This document shows positions 1-5,618 of a DNA stretch of 8,731 nucleotides, in pieces. The notes under the pieces are model-generated. The model ran no database searches. It was not told the origin of the DNA and saw only the letters and a program-made list of their open reading frames with translations. A program made the position numbers and the translations under genes. The stretch comes from a bacterium (GTDB lineage: Bacteria > Nitrospinota_A > UBA7883 > JACRGQ01). Numbering within the stretch: position 1 is the first letter of the stretch; each line of letters opens with the position of its first letter. The stretch spans positions 1 through 8,731 of the forward strand of contig JAKAGL010000084.1 in assembly GCA_021815535.1 (NCBI GenBank), written 5' to 3'.

Positions 1-565
1 AGTTACGCTTCATCCGAATCTTGTCGCCGAGCCGCTCTCGTGGAAGAAGCCGCGAAAAGTGTTTGTCAATTCGATGGGCGATTTGTTTCATGAGGAAGTT
101 CCATTATCTTTTATCAAGCAGGTTTTTGAAGCGATGAATGTTTCAAGGCAGCATCAATTTCAAGTTCTTACAAAGAGGGCTGAAAGGCTTGCAGAAATCG
201 CTCAGGAACTAAAATGGACGGAAAATATCTGGATGGGAGTTACCGTCGAAAATGCCGATTACCTGCATCGGATCAAGTGCCTTAAGCAAACCAAGGCAAG
301 AGTCAAATTTCTTTCCATCGAGCCGCTTCTTGGGCCGCTTGGAAATTTTGATATGAAAGGATTGGATTGGATTATTGTCGGCGGTGAATCCGGGCCATTT
401 GCCCGCGGTATTCAGGAAAAGTGGGTTTTGGATATTAGGAATCAGTGCATAACTGCTGGCGTTCCATTTTTCTTTAAGCAATGGGGTGGCGTTTTTAAAA
501 AGAAGGCCGGAAGGGTTTTGGAAAACAAAATCTGGGATGAAATGCCAGCTTTGGCAAACGTTTAA
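1..565 (+). CDS. Phage Gp37/Gp68 family protein (DUF5131), 5'-truncated
   Basis: The reading frame is open from base 2, so the window holds only the C-terminal part (about 187 codons) and the true start lies upstream. I recognise the family from FVNSMGDLFHEEVP near the left edge, then QVLTKRAERL, WMGVTVENADY, FLSIEPLLGPL, WIIVGGESGP, and near the C-terminus PFFFKQWGG and WDEMP, in the usual DUF5131 order. Full-length members carry an N-terminal cysteine-rich, radical-SAM-like segment (family knowledge), which would lie outside the window. They are found in phages and mobile islands, often beside a three-Cys-motif partner gene (TcmP). Biochemical function is not established. Base composition is clearly AT-richer than the following genes, which suggests horizontal acquisition. 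Its TAA stop (563-565) overlaps an ATG at 565 in the frame of the next gene. Family call is confident; function is unknown. Confidence 0.88.
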   Translation, partial: VTLHPNLVAEPLSWKKPRKVFVNSMGDLFHEEVPLSFIKQVFEAMNVSRQHQFQVLTKRAERLAEIAQELKWTENIWMGVTVENADYLHRIKCLKQTKARVKFLSIEPLLGPLGNFDMKGLDWIIVGGESGPFARGIQEKWVLDIRNQCITAGVPFFFKQWGGVFKKKAGRVLENKIWDEMPALANV

Positions 566-624
566 TGCTTTTTATCCCATTCGTGCGATACAACCGGCTT
601 CCCGATTGGAAAATGGGGATTAAA

Positions 625-1296
625 ATGCGGCGGTTGTTGTTGGCGGTGATCGTGGCGGCGGCGTTCTGCGGCGAGGCTCGGGCGGCGGATGCCGTTTCGG
701 CGGCGGACACGGCGGTCATAAACAAGGTCGAGGCCCGGTACGCCGAAGTCAAAACCCTGCGGGCGCGGTTCGAGCAGAAGGTTTACGATGCCGCCACCGG
801 CCAAACATTGGCCTCGCGCGGGACAGTGCTTTTGAAAAAACCGCGCAGGATGCTCTGGGAATACACCGAACCGGAGCCGCAAACCATCCTCGCCGATGGC
901 AAAAACCTTTACTTCCACGTACCGGCCGACCGGCAGGTGACTGTGCAACCTCTGGAAAATCTGCTGACTAGCCGGAGTCCGGCCCTCTTTTTGGCGGGCG
1001 GAACCCCACTGCGGGAAAATTTCCGGATAACAGTTGTACCGCGCCCAGATGATAGTAAAATAGACGAAGCCTCGCTTTTGCTGGAGCCGAAGGAGAGATC
1101 GCTGACCGTCACCCGGATCACCATCCGGGTTCGCAGGGAAGACTACACGATAACCTCTTTCACTCTCGACGATTGGACGGGGAACCGGAGCGAGGTGGCG
1201 TTTACCGATATGGAGGTGAATGTCCCCGTCGCCGACAAGGCTTTTTCCTTCACGCGCCCCAAGGGGACGGAAGTGATCGAAGTCCCGAAATACTGA
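625..1296 (+). CDS. lolA: Outer-membrane lipoprotein carrier protein LolA
   Basis: Periplasmic chaperone that takes lipoproteins released by the LolCDE transporter and delivers them to the outer membrane. With the start at 625 the product is 223 residues. MRRLLLAVIVAAAFCGEARA is a classic signal peptide with a likely cleavage after Ala20. The mature part shows LolA hallmarks: RFEQKV near 48-53, GTVLLKKPRRMLWEY at 66-80, a DGKNLYFHVP strand at 91-100, QVTVQPL, and a C-terminal FSFTRPKGTEVIEVP matching the family's F-x-F-x-x-P-x-G-x-x-V-I ending. I chose 625 because the signal peptide begins there and GGGG lies 6 bases upstream. In-frame ATGs at 613 (adds MGIK) and 565 (adds 20 residues unlike a signal peptide) are alternatives. 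rseP follows after 22 bases, so the two are probably co-transcribed. Length is in the normal LolA range. Confidence 0.87.
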   Translation: MRRLLLAVIVAAAFCGEARAADAVSAADTAVINKVEARYAEVKTLRARFEQKVYDAATGQTLASRGTVLLKKPRRMLWEYTEPEPQTILADGKNLYFHVPADRQVTVQPLENLLTSRSPALFLAGGTPLRENFRITVVPRPDDSKIDEASLLLEPKERSLTVTRITIRVRREDYTITSFTLDDWTGNRSEVAFTDMEVNVPVADKAFSFTRPKGTEVIEVPKY

Positions 1297-1318
1297 CATA
1301 AATGGAGAAAAGCCGCTG

Positions 1319-2416
1319 ATGCTGGTATCAATGTTCTCGTATACGTTCTCGGCCCTCGTCGTATTGGGCATCCTTATCATCGTCCACGAATTGGGACACT
1401 TCGCGATGGCCCGCTGGATGGGGGTGGGGGTGGAGAAATTCTCCATCGGTTTTGGGCCGGAGATATGGAGCAAAAAATCGGGCGAAACCCTTTACCGGCT
1501 CGCCCTCGCGCCGTTCGGCGGCTATGTGAAAATGGTCGGCGACGAGGAAGGGGAGCCGGAGCCGGACGCCCCGCCCGTCGACCCGGCCAAAGCGTTCAAC
1601 CTGAAACCGGTCTGGCGGCGGCTTCTGATCGTTATGGCCGGCCCGGTGTGCAACCTGATATTCGCCGCGCTGGTCTTCGCCGTTGTTTACATGGCCGGCA
1701 TCAACGTGCCGGATACCGCGATAAAAACCGTGATGAGCAATTCCGCCGCGCAGGCCGCCGGCCTCAAGGCCGATGACCGGATCTTGATCATCGGCGAAAC
1801 GAAAATCGATAACTGGGGCACTTTGGCCGATATCATTTCGGCCTCGCCCGGCAAAGAGCTGGCTATTACCATCGACCGCCCCGGTACGGGCCAAATGGTG
1901 ATACACGTCATTCCGGTGCCCGACAAGGCCAAGACCATCTTCGGAGAAGAGGTGTCTGTGGGGCGCGTCGGCATCCAGCCTGCCGAAGTATTCAAGCGCT
2001 ATAACCCCATCGAGGCGGTGCGGTTGGGCGTGATGAAAATGGTGGAGGTGTCGAAGCTCACCCTCATGGTGATCGTGAAGATCTTCCAGAAAGTTGTGCC
2101 GGCCGATACCATCGGCGGCCCGCTGATGATCTTCAAGATAGCGGGGGATCAGGCGCAGGCGGGCATCATGCCCCTGATCATGTTCATGGGGGTGCTCTCG
2201 GTGAACCTGGGGGTGCTCAACTTCCTGCCGATACCGGTGCTGGATGGCGGCCACATTTTGTTCTTCCTCATCGAGGCGGTCAAGGGAAGCCCCGTATCGC
2301 TGCGCGGGCGCGAGCTGTCGCAGCAGGTGGGGATATTCCTGCTGATATCGCTGATGGCCTTCGCGTTTTACAACGACATCTCGCGCTTCATCGCCCACGT
2401 CGGCGGCGGCAAGTAA
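1319..2416 (+). CDS. rseP: Site-2 protease RseP, inner-membrane zinc metalloprotease
   Basis: Intramembrane zinc protease of the S2P/M50 family; in proteobacteria it cleaves anti-sigma factor RseA and remnant signal peptides. The 365-residue product has HELGH at 23-27 in the first membrane segment (zinc ligands H23 and H27, catalytic E24) and GFGP at 44-47. It also has AGPVCN at 107-112 and a single PDZ domain at about 130-200 (NSAAQAAGLKADDRIL). NFLPIPVLDGGH at 301-312 supplies the third zinc ligand, D309. Hydrophobic stretches at about 8-22, 103-125, 283-305 and 338-350 fit the S2P topology. It is shorter than E. coli RseP (about 450 residues, two PDZ domains) and matches single-PDZ homologues. 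The start at 1319 is supported by GGAG at 1304-1307; ATG 1331 is a second option. The neighbour lolA makes this an envelope-maintenance pair. No anti-sigma factor is visible nearby, so the substrate is unknown. Confidence 0.93.
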   Translation: MLVSMFSYTFSALVVLGILIIVHELGHFAMARWMGVGVEKFSIGFGPEIWSKKSGETLYRLALAPFGGYVKMVGDEEGEPEPDAPPVDPAKAFNLKPVWRRLLIVMAGPVCNLIFAALVFAVVYMAGINVPDTAIKTVMSNSAAQAAGLKADDRILIIGETKIDNWGTLADIISASPGKELAITIDRPGTGQMVIHVIPVPDKAKTIFGEEVSVGRVGIQPAEVFKRYNPIEAVRLGVMKMVEVSKLTLMVIVKIFQKVVPADTIGGPLMIFKIAGDQAQAGIMPLIMFMGVLSVNLGVLNFLPIPVLDGGHILFFLIEAVKGSPVSLRGRELSQQVGIFLLISLMAFAFYNDISRFIAHVGGGK

Positions 2417-2560
2417 GCCTCCGCTGGCGTTGGCTTTGAGGGAAGGGCGCGGGGCCGGGGCGTTCTCCCGTTAAGGGGGGCAACCCGGCTGTTCGGCATG
2501 GCGCTTCCGCGTTACATGCGCGTGGACAACACTTTCGATCCCATCCGGTAAATGTGGGGT
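2417..2560. other. Intergenic region between rseP and the aldo/keto reductase
   Basis: About 145 bases without a gene. Immediately after the rseP stop lies a short dyad, AAGCC (2415-2419) with GGCTT (2432-2436), containing an inner CGC/GCG. It is followed by only TTGAG, so it is at best a weak terminator. The remainder is GC-rich with no other convincing structure until the promoter-like sequence at its right edge. Confidence 0.4.
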
Positions 2561-2566
2561 TATAAT
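2561..2566 (+). promoter_or_regulatory. Perfect -10 box (TATAAT) before the aldo/keto reductase
   Basis: TATAAT is followed directly by GC and lies 18 bases before the ribosome binding site core's end. No good -35 hexamer exists at 16-18 bases upstream (the sequence there is close to ATCCCA). A start about 7 bases downstream would give a leader of only about 12 bases that begins at the TTGGAGG Shine-Dalgarno (2573-2579). The same eight bases TATAATGC precede the next gene. Confidence 0.45.
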
Positions 2567-2584
2567 GCGTTGTTGGAGGCACTC

Positions 2585-3571
2585 ATGAAAAAAAGAACGC
2601 TTGGCAAACAGGGCTTGACCGTTTCCGCCATCGGGCTTGGTTGCATGGGGATGTCCGATTTCTACTCCGGCAGGGACGATAAGGAGTCCATAACCACCAT
2701 CCATCACGCGCTGGAGCTCGGCGTCAATTTTCTTGATACGGCTGATATGTACGGCCCGCATAAAAACGAAGAACTGGTCGGGCGCGCCATCAAGGGGCGC
2801 CGGAACGGGGTCATCATCGCCACAAAATTCGGCAATGTGCGGGGGCCGGATGGCGTATTCAAAGGGGTGAACGGCACGCCGGATTATGTCGTCTCCTCCT
2901 GCGAAGGCTCGCTGAAACGTCTGGGGGTGGATCACATCGATCTTTACTACCAGCACCGCGTCGACCCGAACACTCCGATAGAGGAAACCGTGGGGGCTAT
3001 GGCGCGGCTGGTGAAGCAGGGGAAGGTGCGGTATCTGGGACTTTCCGAGGCGGGGGCCGAAACGATAAAACATGCCCACGCCGTACACCCGATAAGCGCA
3101 TTGCAATCGGAATATTCGCTTTGGACGCGCGACCCGGAGGACGGGATACTTGAAACCACGCGGAAGCTGGGCATCGGCTTTGTCCCGTACAGTCCGCTTG
3201 GCAGGGGATTCCTGTCCGGCGCCTTTAAAAAGCTGGACGACCTTCCGCAGGATGATTGGCGGCGGAACAACCCCCGGTTCCAGGGGGGCAATTTTGAAAA
3301 AAACCTCAGCCTTGTGAAGAAGGTGGAGGAGATCGCGAAACGAATGGGAATAACCGCCTCGCAGCTTGCCCTGGCATGGGTGCTTTCGCGGGGGGACGAT
3401 ATCGTGCCGATACCGGGAACGAAAAAACAGAAATATCTGGAACTGAACATCGCCGCCGTTTCGGTCACGCTCGGCAAGCAAGAACTGGACGAGCTTGAAA
3501 AAGTTTTCCCCAAGGGGGCCGCCGCCGGAACGCGGTATCCCGAACAGGGGATGAAGGCGCTGGGGCTGTAA
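2585..3571 (+). CDS. Aldo/keto reductase, AKR13-like
   Basis: NAD(P)H-dependent carbonyl reductase with a TIM-barrel fold, expected in the cytoplasm; the substrate cannot be read from sequence. The 328-residue product begins KKRTLGKQGLTVSAIGLGCMGMS, the usual AKR first strand. The catalytic tetrad is complete: D51 and Y56 in DTADMYG, K81 in IATKFG, H124 in YYQHRVD. LGLSEAG (151-157), PYSPLGRGFL (201-210) and PIPGTKK (275-281) line the cofactor pocket, and GTRYPE near the C-terminus is typical of the AKR13 branch (YakC/perakine reductase type). I chose ATG 2585 because TTGGAGG sits 5 bases upstream and homology starts there; an ATG at 2552 would extend the frame through the -10 box. The ene-reductase gene follows 88 bases later on the same strand. 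It may be general aldehyde detoxification or a specific biosynthetic step. Confidence 0.92.
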   Translation: MKKRTLGKQGLTVSAIGLGCMGMSDFYSGRDDKESITTIHHALELGVNFLDTADMYGPHKNEELVGRAIKGRRNGVIIATKFGNVRGPDGVFKGVNGTPDYVVSSCEGSLKRLGVDHIDLYYQHRVDPNTPIEETVGAMARLVKQGKVRYLGLSEAGAETIKHAHAVHPISALQSEYSLWTRDPEDGILETTRKLGIGFVPYSPLGRGFLSGAFKKLDDLPQDDWRRNNPRFQGGNFEKNLSLVKKVEEIAKRMGITASQLALAWVLSRGDDIVPIPGTKKQKYLELNIAAVSVTLGKQELDELEKVFPKGAAAGTRYPEQGMKALGL

Positions 3572-3615
3572 AGAGAGGGTTTCAGATTCTGCCCCGCCCT
3601 CTGTCTTGAAAGGTT

Positions 3616-3621
3616 TATAAT
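3616..3621 (+). promoter_or_regulatory. Perfect -10 box (TATAAT) before the ene-reductase
   Basis: TATAAT followed by GC, matching the box in front of the aldo/keto reductase (shared TTATAATGC context). The nearest -35-like sequence, TTGAAA at 3606-3611, is only 4 bases away and cannot pair with it. At a normal distance the sequence is CCCGCC. It would give a leader of about 32 bases. It may be a separate promoter for the second gene. Confidence 0.4.
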
Positions 3622-3659
3622 GCCGTCTGCAAAAAAACCTGAAAGGAGATGGTGAACCG

Positions 3660-4718
3660 ATGGGCCTGTTTTCTCCGTTGATGCTCCGCGGACTGCGCTT
3701 CCGCAACCGGATATTCGTGTCGCCGATGTGCCAGTATTCCTCCACCGACAGCGTGGCCAACGACTGGCACCTGGTACACCTCGGCGGCAGGGCTGTCGGC
3801 GGCGCGGCGCTGGTCATCGCGGAGGCCACCGCGGTTGTTCCCGCCGGGCGCATCACTCCCGGCGACCTCGGCATCTGGAACAGCGCGCAGGCGGCGGGCT
3901 TCCGGCGGATAACCGGTTTCATCGCGCAGCACGGCGCCATCCCCGGGATCCAGCTTGCCCACGCGGGGCGCAGGGGATCTATCGCGGAGCCGTGGAACGG
4001 CGGCGGCCCCTTGGCCCCGGATAGCCGCGGCTGGACAACGCTGGCCCCCAGCCCCATTCCTTTTGCTCCGGGATACCCCATACCGAAGGAAATGACGCGG
4101 GCCGACATCGAGGCCACCGTCAGCCAGTACGGCGATGCCGCCACCAGAAGCCTCGATGCCGGTTTTCAGGTTGTGGAACTGCATATGGCGCACGGCAGCC
4201 TTCTGCATCAGTTCCTTTCGCCCCTTTCAAACAACAGGACGGACGATTTTGGCGGCACGTTGGAGAACCGCGTCCGTCTGCCGCTTATGCTTGCACGGGA
4301 GATCCGCGCCATATGGCCCGCCGCATGGCCGGTGTTTGTGCGGATATCGTTCACCGATTGGGTTGACGGCGGATGGGACGGGGAGCAGAGTGTTTTTCTG
4401 GCGAAGAGGCTGAAGGAGATCGGCATCGATTTTATCGACTGTTCATCGGGCGGACTGGCGTATAACGCCAAAGTCAAGGCCGAGCCCGGCTTTCAGGTGC
4501 CGTTCGCCGAAACGATACGGAGGGAAGCCCAGATCGCAACCGGTGCGGTCGGCCTCATCACCGAGCCGCGGCAGGCCGAGGAGATCATTTCCGGCGGCAG
4601 GGCCGACGCGGTACTTCTGGGAAGGCAGATGTTGCGCGATCCATACTGGCCGCTTCATGCCGCCAAGGCGCTGGGGGTGGATATTCAGTGGCCACCCCAG
4701 TACGAGCGCGCCAAGTAA
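3660..4718 (+). CDS. NADH:flavin oxidoreductase, YqjM-type Old Yellow Enzyme with altered active site
   Basis: FMN-dependent ene-reductase family; members reduce activated C=C bonds using NAD(P)H. The 352-residue product fits class II (YqjM/XenA-like) enzymes. C24 and Y26 in SPMCQYSS correspond to YqjM C26/Y28. QLAHAGR at 98-104, the substrate-anion pair H175 and H178 in HMAHG, FLSPLSNNRTDDFGG, VRIS at 227-230 and GRQMLRDPYWP at 321-331 are all present. QYER near the C-terminus ends in R350, matching the arginine finger that completes the neighbouring subunit's site. The family H-x-x-H-G-Y is here H-x-x-H-G-S: position 180 is Ser (codon AGC) where YqjM Tyr169 / XenA Tyr183 stands. The start has AAGGAGAT ending 9 bases upstream. 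The enzyme looks intact otherwise, so a changed substrate or role is more likely than decay. Confidence 0.93.
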   Translation: MGLFSPLMLRGLRFRNRIFVSPMCQYSSTDSVANDWHLVHLGGRAVGGAALVIAEATAVVPAGRITPGDLGIWNSAQAAGFRRITGFIAQHGAIPGIQLAHAGRRGSIAEPWNGGGPLAPDSRGWTTLAPSPIPFAPGYPIPKEMTRADIEATVSQYGDAATRSLDAGFQVVELHMAHGSLLHQFLSPLSNNRTDDFGGTLENRVRLPLMLAREIRAIWPAAWPVFVRISFTDWVDGGWDGEQSVFLAKRLKEIGIDFIDCSSGGLAYNAKVKAEPGFQVPFAETIRREAQIATGAVGLITEPRQAEEIISGGRADAVLLGRQMLRDPYWPLHAAKALGVDIQWPPQYERAK

Positions 4719-4756
4719 AATCCGCTCTGGAAAAAAACAAGCGCCTTGAATATCAA

Positions 4757-4772
4757 AGGGGGATCGCCCCCT
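4757..4772. terminator. Hairpin downstream of the ene-reductase, possible terminator
   Basis: AGGGGG, loop ATCG, CCCCCT: a perfect 6-bp stem 39 bases after the stop codon. It is followed by ATCTTCAC rather than a clean T run, so an intrinsic terminator is only moderately supported. Confidence 0.4.
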
Positions 4773-4912
4773 ATCTTCACATAAACCACCCGGCTATCGC
4801 ACTTCGGTACAAAAAAATTATCTAAAAATAAAGATAAAAATGCCCCTTTGGGGTTATTGCGTATTTCAGAAAAAAGTGTATCGTGATTGCTAAGAGGAGA
4901 GAATAATTTACA

Positions 4913-4941
4913 TCCCCGGTCCGGTCATAAAAGTGAGGGGA
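4913..4941 (+). promoter_or_regulatory. Dyad that could sequester the ribosome binding site of the small Cys protein
   Basis: TCCCC (4913-4917) pairs with GGGGA (4937-4941), and TCA (4925-4927) pairs with TGA (4934-4936) directly inside it on the right arm. This gives an 8-bp stem with a 7-base bulge and a TAAAAG loop. The right arm is the Shine-Dalgarno (GAGGGG) for the ATG at 4945. Folding is predicted by eye only. Confidence 0.3.
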
Positions 4942-4944
4942 ATT

Positions 4945-5199
4945 ATGGACTTAGATGATCTGCAGGAATATGCATCCACGCTGGGCATTCAAAGCACCCG
5001 GAAGTTTTCCGACAGGGTGGAACTGATCCGCACTATCCAGCTGGCCTCCGGGCATGAGGCCTGTTTTCATTCCTCCCCGGTATGTGTTTTCCCGAATGCA
5101 AGGTGCGAGTGGGAAAGCGAATGCATCAATGTCATTGACACAGCCGCGAAAATACAGCCGGGCAAACACGCCTATGCCGGCCTTCGGGGAAGCAGATAG
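4945..5199 (+). CDS. Small SAP-like hypothetical protein with four conserved-type cysteines
   Basis: An 84-residue soluble protein with no signal peptide or membrane segment. Residues 1-40 (LDDLQEYASTLGI, then VELIRTIQ) resemble the helix-turn-helix-like SAP/Rho-N segment found in a family of small uncharacterised bacterial proteins. Those carry LIRxIQxxxGxxxCF followed by cysteines and C-x-W-x-x-x-C. Here the cysteines are C40, C47, C54 and C60, with CEWESEC at the end, which could bind a metal (inference). Function is unknown; the SAP-like part suggests nucleic-acid binding. The start at 4945 is preceded by GAGGGG with a 4-base gap; a GTG at 4933 would add MRGI but lacks a ribosome binding site. 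It is convergent with the DUF2249 gene, 59 bases away, and separated from the ene-reductase by 226 bases, so it is probably transcribed on its own. Confidence 0.72.
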   Translation: MDLDDLQEYASTLGIQSTRKFSDRVELIRTIQLASGHEACFHSSPVCVFPNARCEWESECINVIDTAAKIQPGKHAYAGLRGSR

Positions 5200-5208
5200 G
5201 AACTTCCC

Positions 5209-5225
5209 GGCGCGGACCGCCTTTT
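5209..5225 (+). terminator. Weak terminator candidate after the small Cys protein
   Basis: GGCG (5209-5212) can pair with CGCC (5218-5221) across a 5-base loop and is followed by TTTT, ten bases after the stop. The stem is short, so support is weak. Confidence 0.28.
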
Positions 5226-5239
5226 CATTCCCATTCTTC

Positions 5240-5255
5240 TTCCCCGTACGGGGAA
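5240..5255. repeat. 16-bp perfect palindrome between convergent genes
   Basis: TTCCCCGTACGGGGAA is self-complementary and lies in the 59-base gap between the convergent small Cys protein gene and the DUF2249 gene, four bases beyond the latter's stop. It could act as a transcript end for the minus-strand unit, but no T run follows it on either strand. Confidence 0.5.
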
Positions 5256-5258
5256 CGC

Positions 5259-5480
5259 CTAGATCTTCGTGACCAGCACCTTCCACAGCGCGGGGCCTTG
5301 CATTTGATATTCCCAGGCTATCTGGCCCGGCCTTTCGTGCAGGAACTGGTAGTACAGCGGTTTCGGGTCGTGATCGTTCACCAGGATGAACGATTCCCCT
5401 TTTTGCAGGTCATCGAACGTCTTGAAGATGAGAGGATGCCGCTCACGCGGGATGATCTCCACCACATTCAGCTCTTTCAT
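5259..5480 (-). CDS. DUF2249 domain protein
   Basis: A 73-residue protein consisting of one DUF2249 domain. It shows the family line PRERHPLIFKTFDDL (11-25), KGESFILVNDHDPKPL (27-42), YYQFLHERPGQIAWEYQ and a final LWKVLVTK. DUF2249 domains are small and TusA/SirA-like, and occur alone or fused to hemerythrin-like or other NO/di-iron-associated domains; the molecular role is not established. AAAAGGAGG lies 6 bases before the ATG. It is downstream of nirK on the same strand with 138 bases between, and a hemerythrin gene is 3 kb away. This fits participation in nitrite or NO handling (inference). The 138-base gap and a strong hairpin argue for at least partly independent expression. Confidence 0.9.
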   Translation of the reverse strand: MKELNVVEIIPRERHPLIFKTFDDLQKGESFILVNDHDPKPLYYQFLHERPGQIAWEYQMQGPALWKVLVTKI

Positions 5481-5497
5481 GTTCTGCCTCCTTTTGC

Positions 5498-5506
5498 ATT
5501 ATTGTA
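5498..5506 (-). promoter_or_regulatory. Possible -10 region for the DUF2249 gene
   Basis: On the minus strand the sequence reads TTACAATAATGC, giving TACAAT or AATAAT as a -10 hexamer just upstream of the Shine-Dalgarno. The AATAATGC part resembles the TATAATGC boxes before the two oxidoreductase genes. No -35 hexamer is evident, so support is weak. Confidence 0.25.
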
Positions 5507-5568
5507 ACGCCGTTTCCGGTTTTTGCGGATCGGGCTGTTTCTCAAAAGCCGCTCCGCCGCGAGGGGGT

Positions 5569-5600
5569 GGGGGAGGGAACGGAAACCGTTGCCCTCCCCC
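5569..5600. repeat. Strong hairpin between nirK and DUF2249 gene
   Basis: GGGGGAGGG (5569-5577) pairs perfectly with CCCTCCCCC (5592-5600). Inside it AACGG (5578-5582) pairs with CCGTT (5586-5590) around an AAA loop, leaving one bulged G at 5591. It lies 18 bases after the nirK stop in the direction of nirK transcription. No T run follows on the minus strand, so it may be a terminator of unusual type, an RNA-stability element or an attenuation site between nirK and the DUF2249 gene. Confidence 0.6.
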
Positions 5601-5618
5601 CGGGGAATTTCGAGTAAC

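Larger units (their letters stand above)
4719..4944. other. AT-rich, hairpin-rich intergenic region before the small Cys protein gene
   Basis: About 225 bases without a convincing gene. Besides the hairpin at 4757-4772 it holds an A-rich run (4811-4840), a second small hairpin CCCC-TTT-GGGG at 4843-4853 followed by TTATT, and an AG-rich tract AGAGGAGAGA at 4892-4901 that looks like a Shine-Dalgarno but has no start codon after it. The dyad around the next gene's ribosome binding site is at its right end. The promoter of the next gene must lie here, but no clear -35/-10 pair was found. Confidence 0.45.

Noticed and set aside
562..1473. 303-codon open frame on the minus strand
   Set aside because: Antisense to lolA and the start of rseP; no family resemblance.
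1328..2398. 356-codon open frame on the minus strand
   Set aside because: Antisense to rseP; the composition is His/Asp/Arg-rich, as expected from a mirrored membrane-protein gene.
2471..4144. 557-codon open frame on the minus strand
   Set aside because: It runs antisense across the well-supported aldo/keto reductase and ene-reductase genes, and its translation has no recognisable domain; it reflects high GC and codon bias.
4892..4901. AGAGGAGAGA Shine-Dalgarno-like tract
   Set aside because: No ATG, GTG or TTG follows at a usable distance in an open frame.
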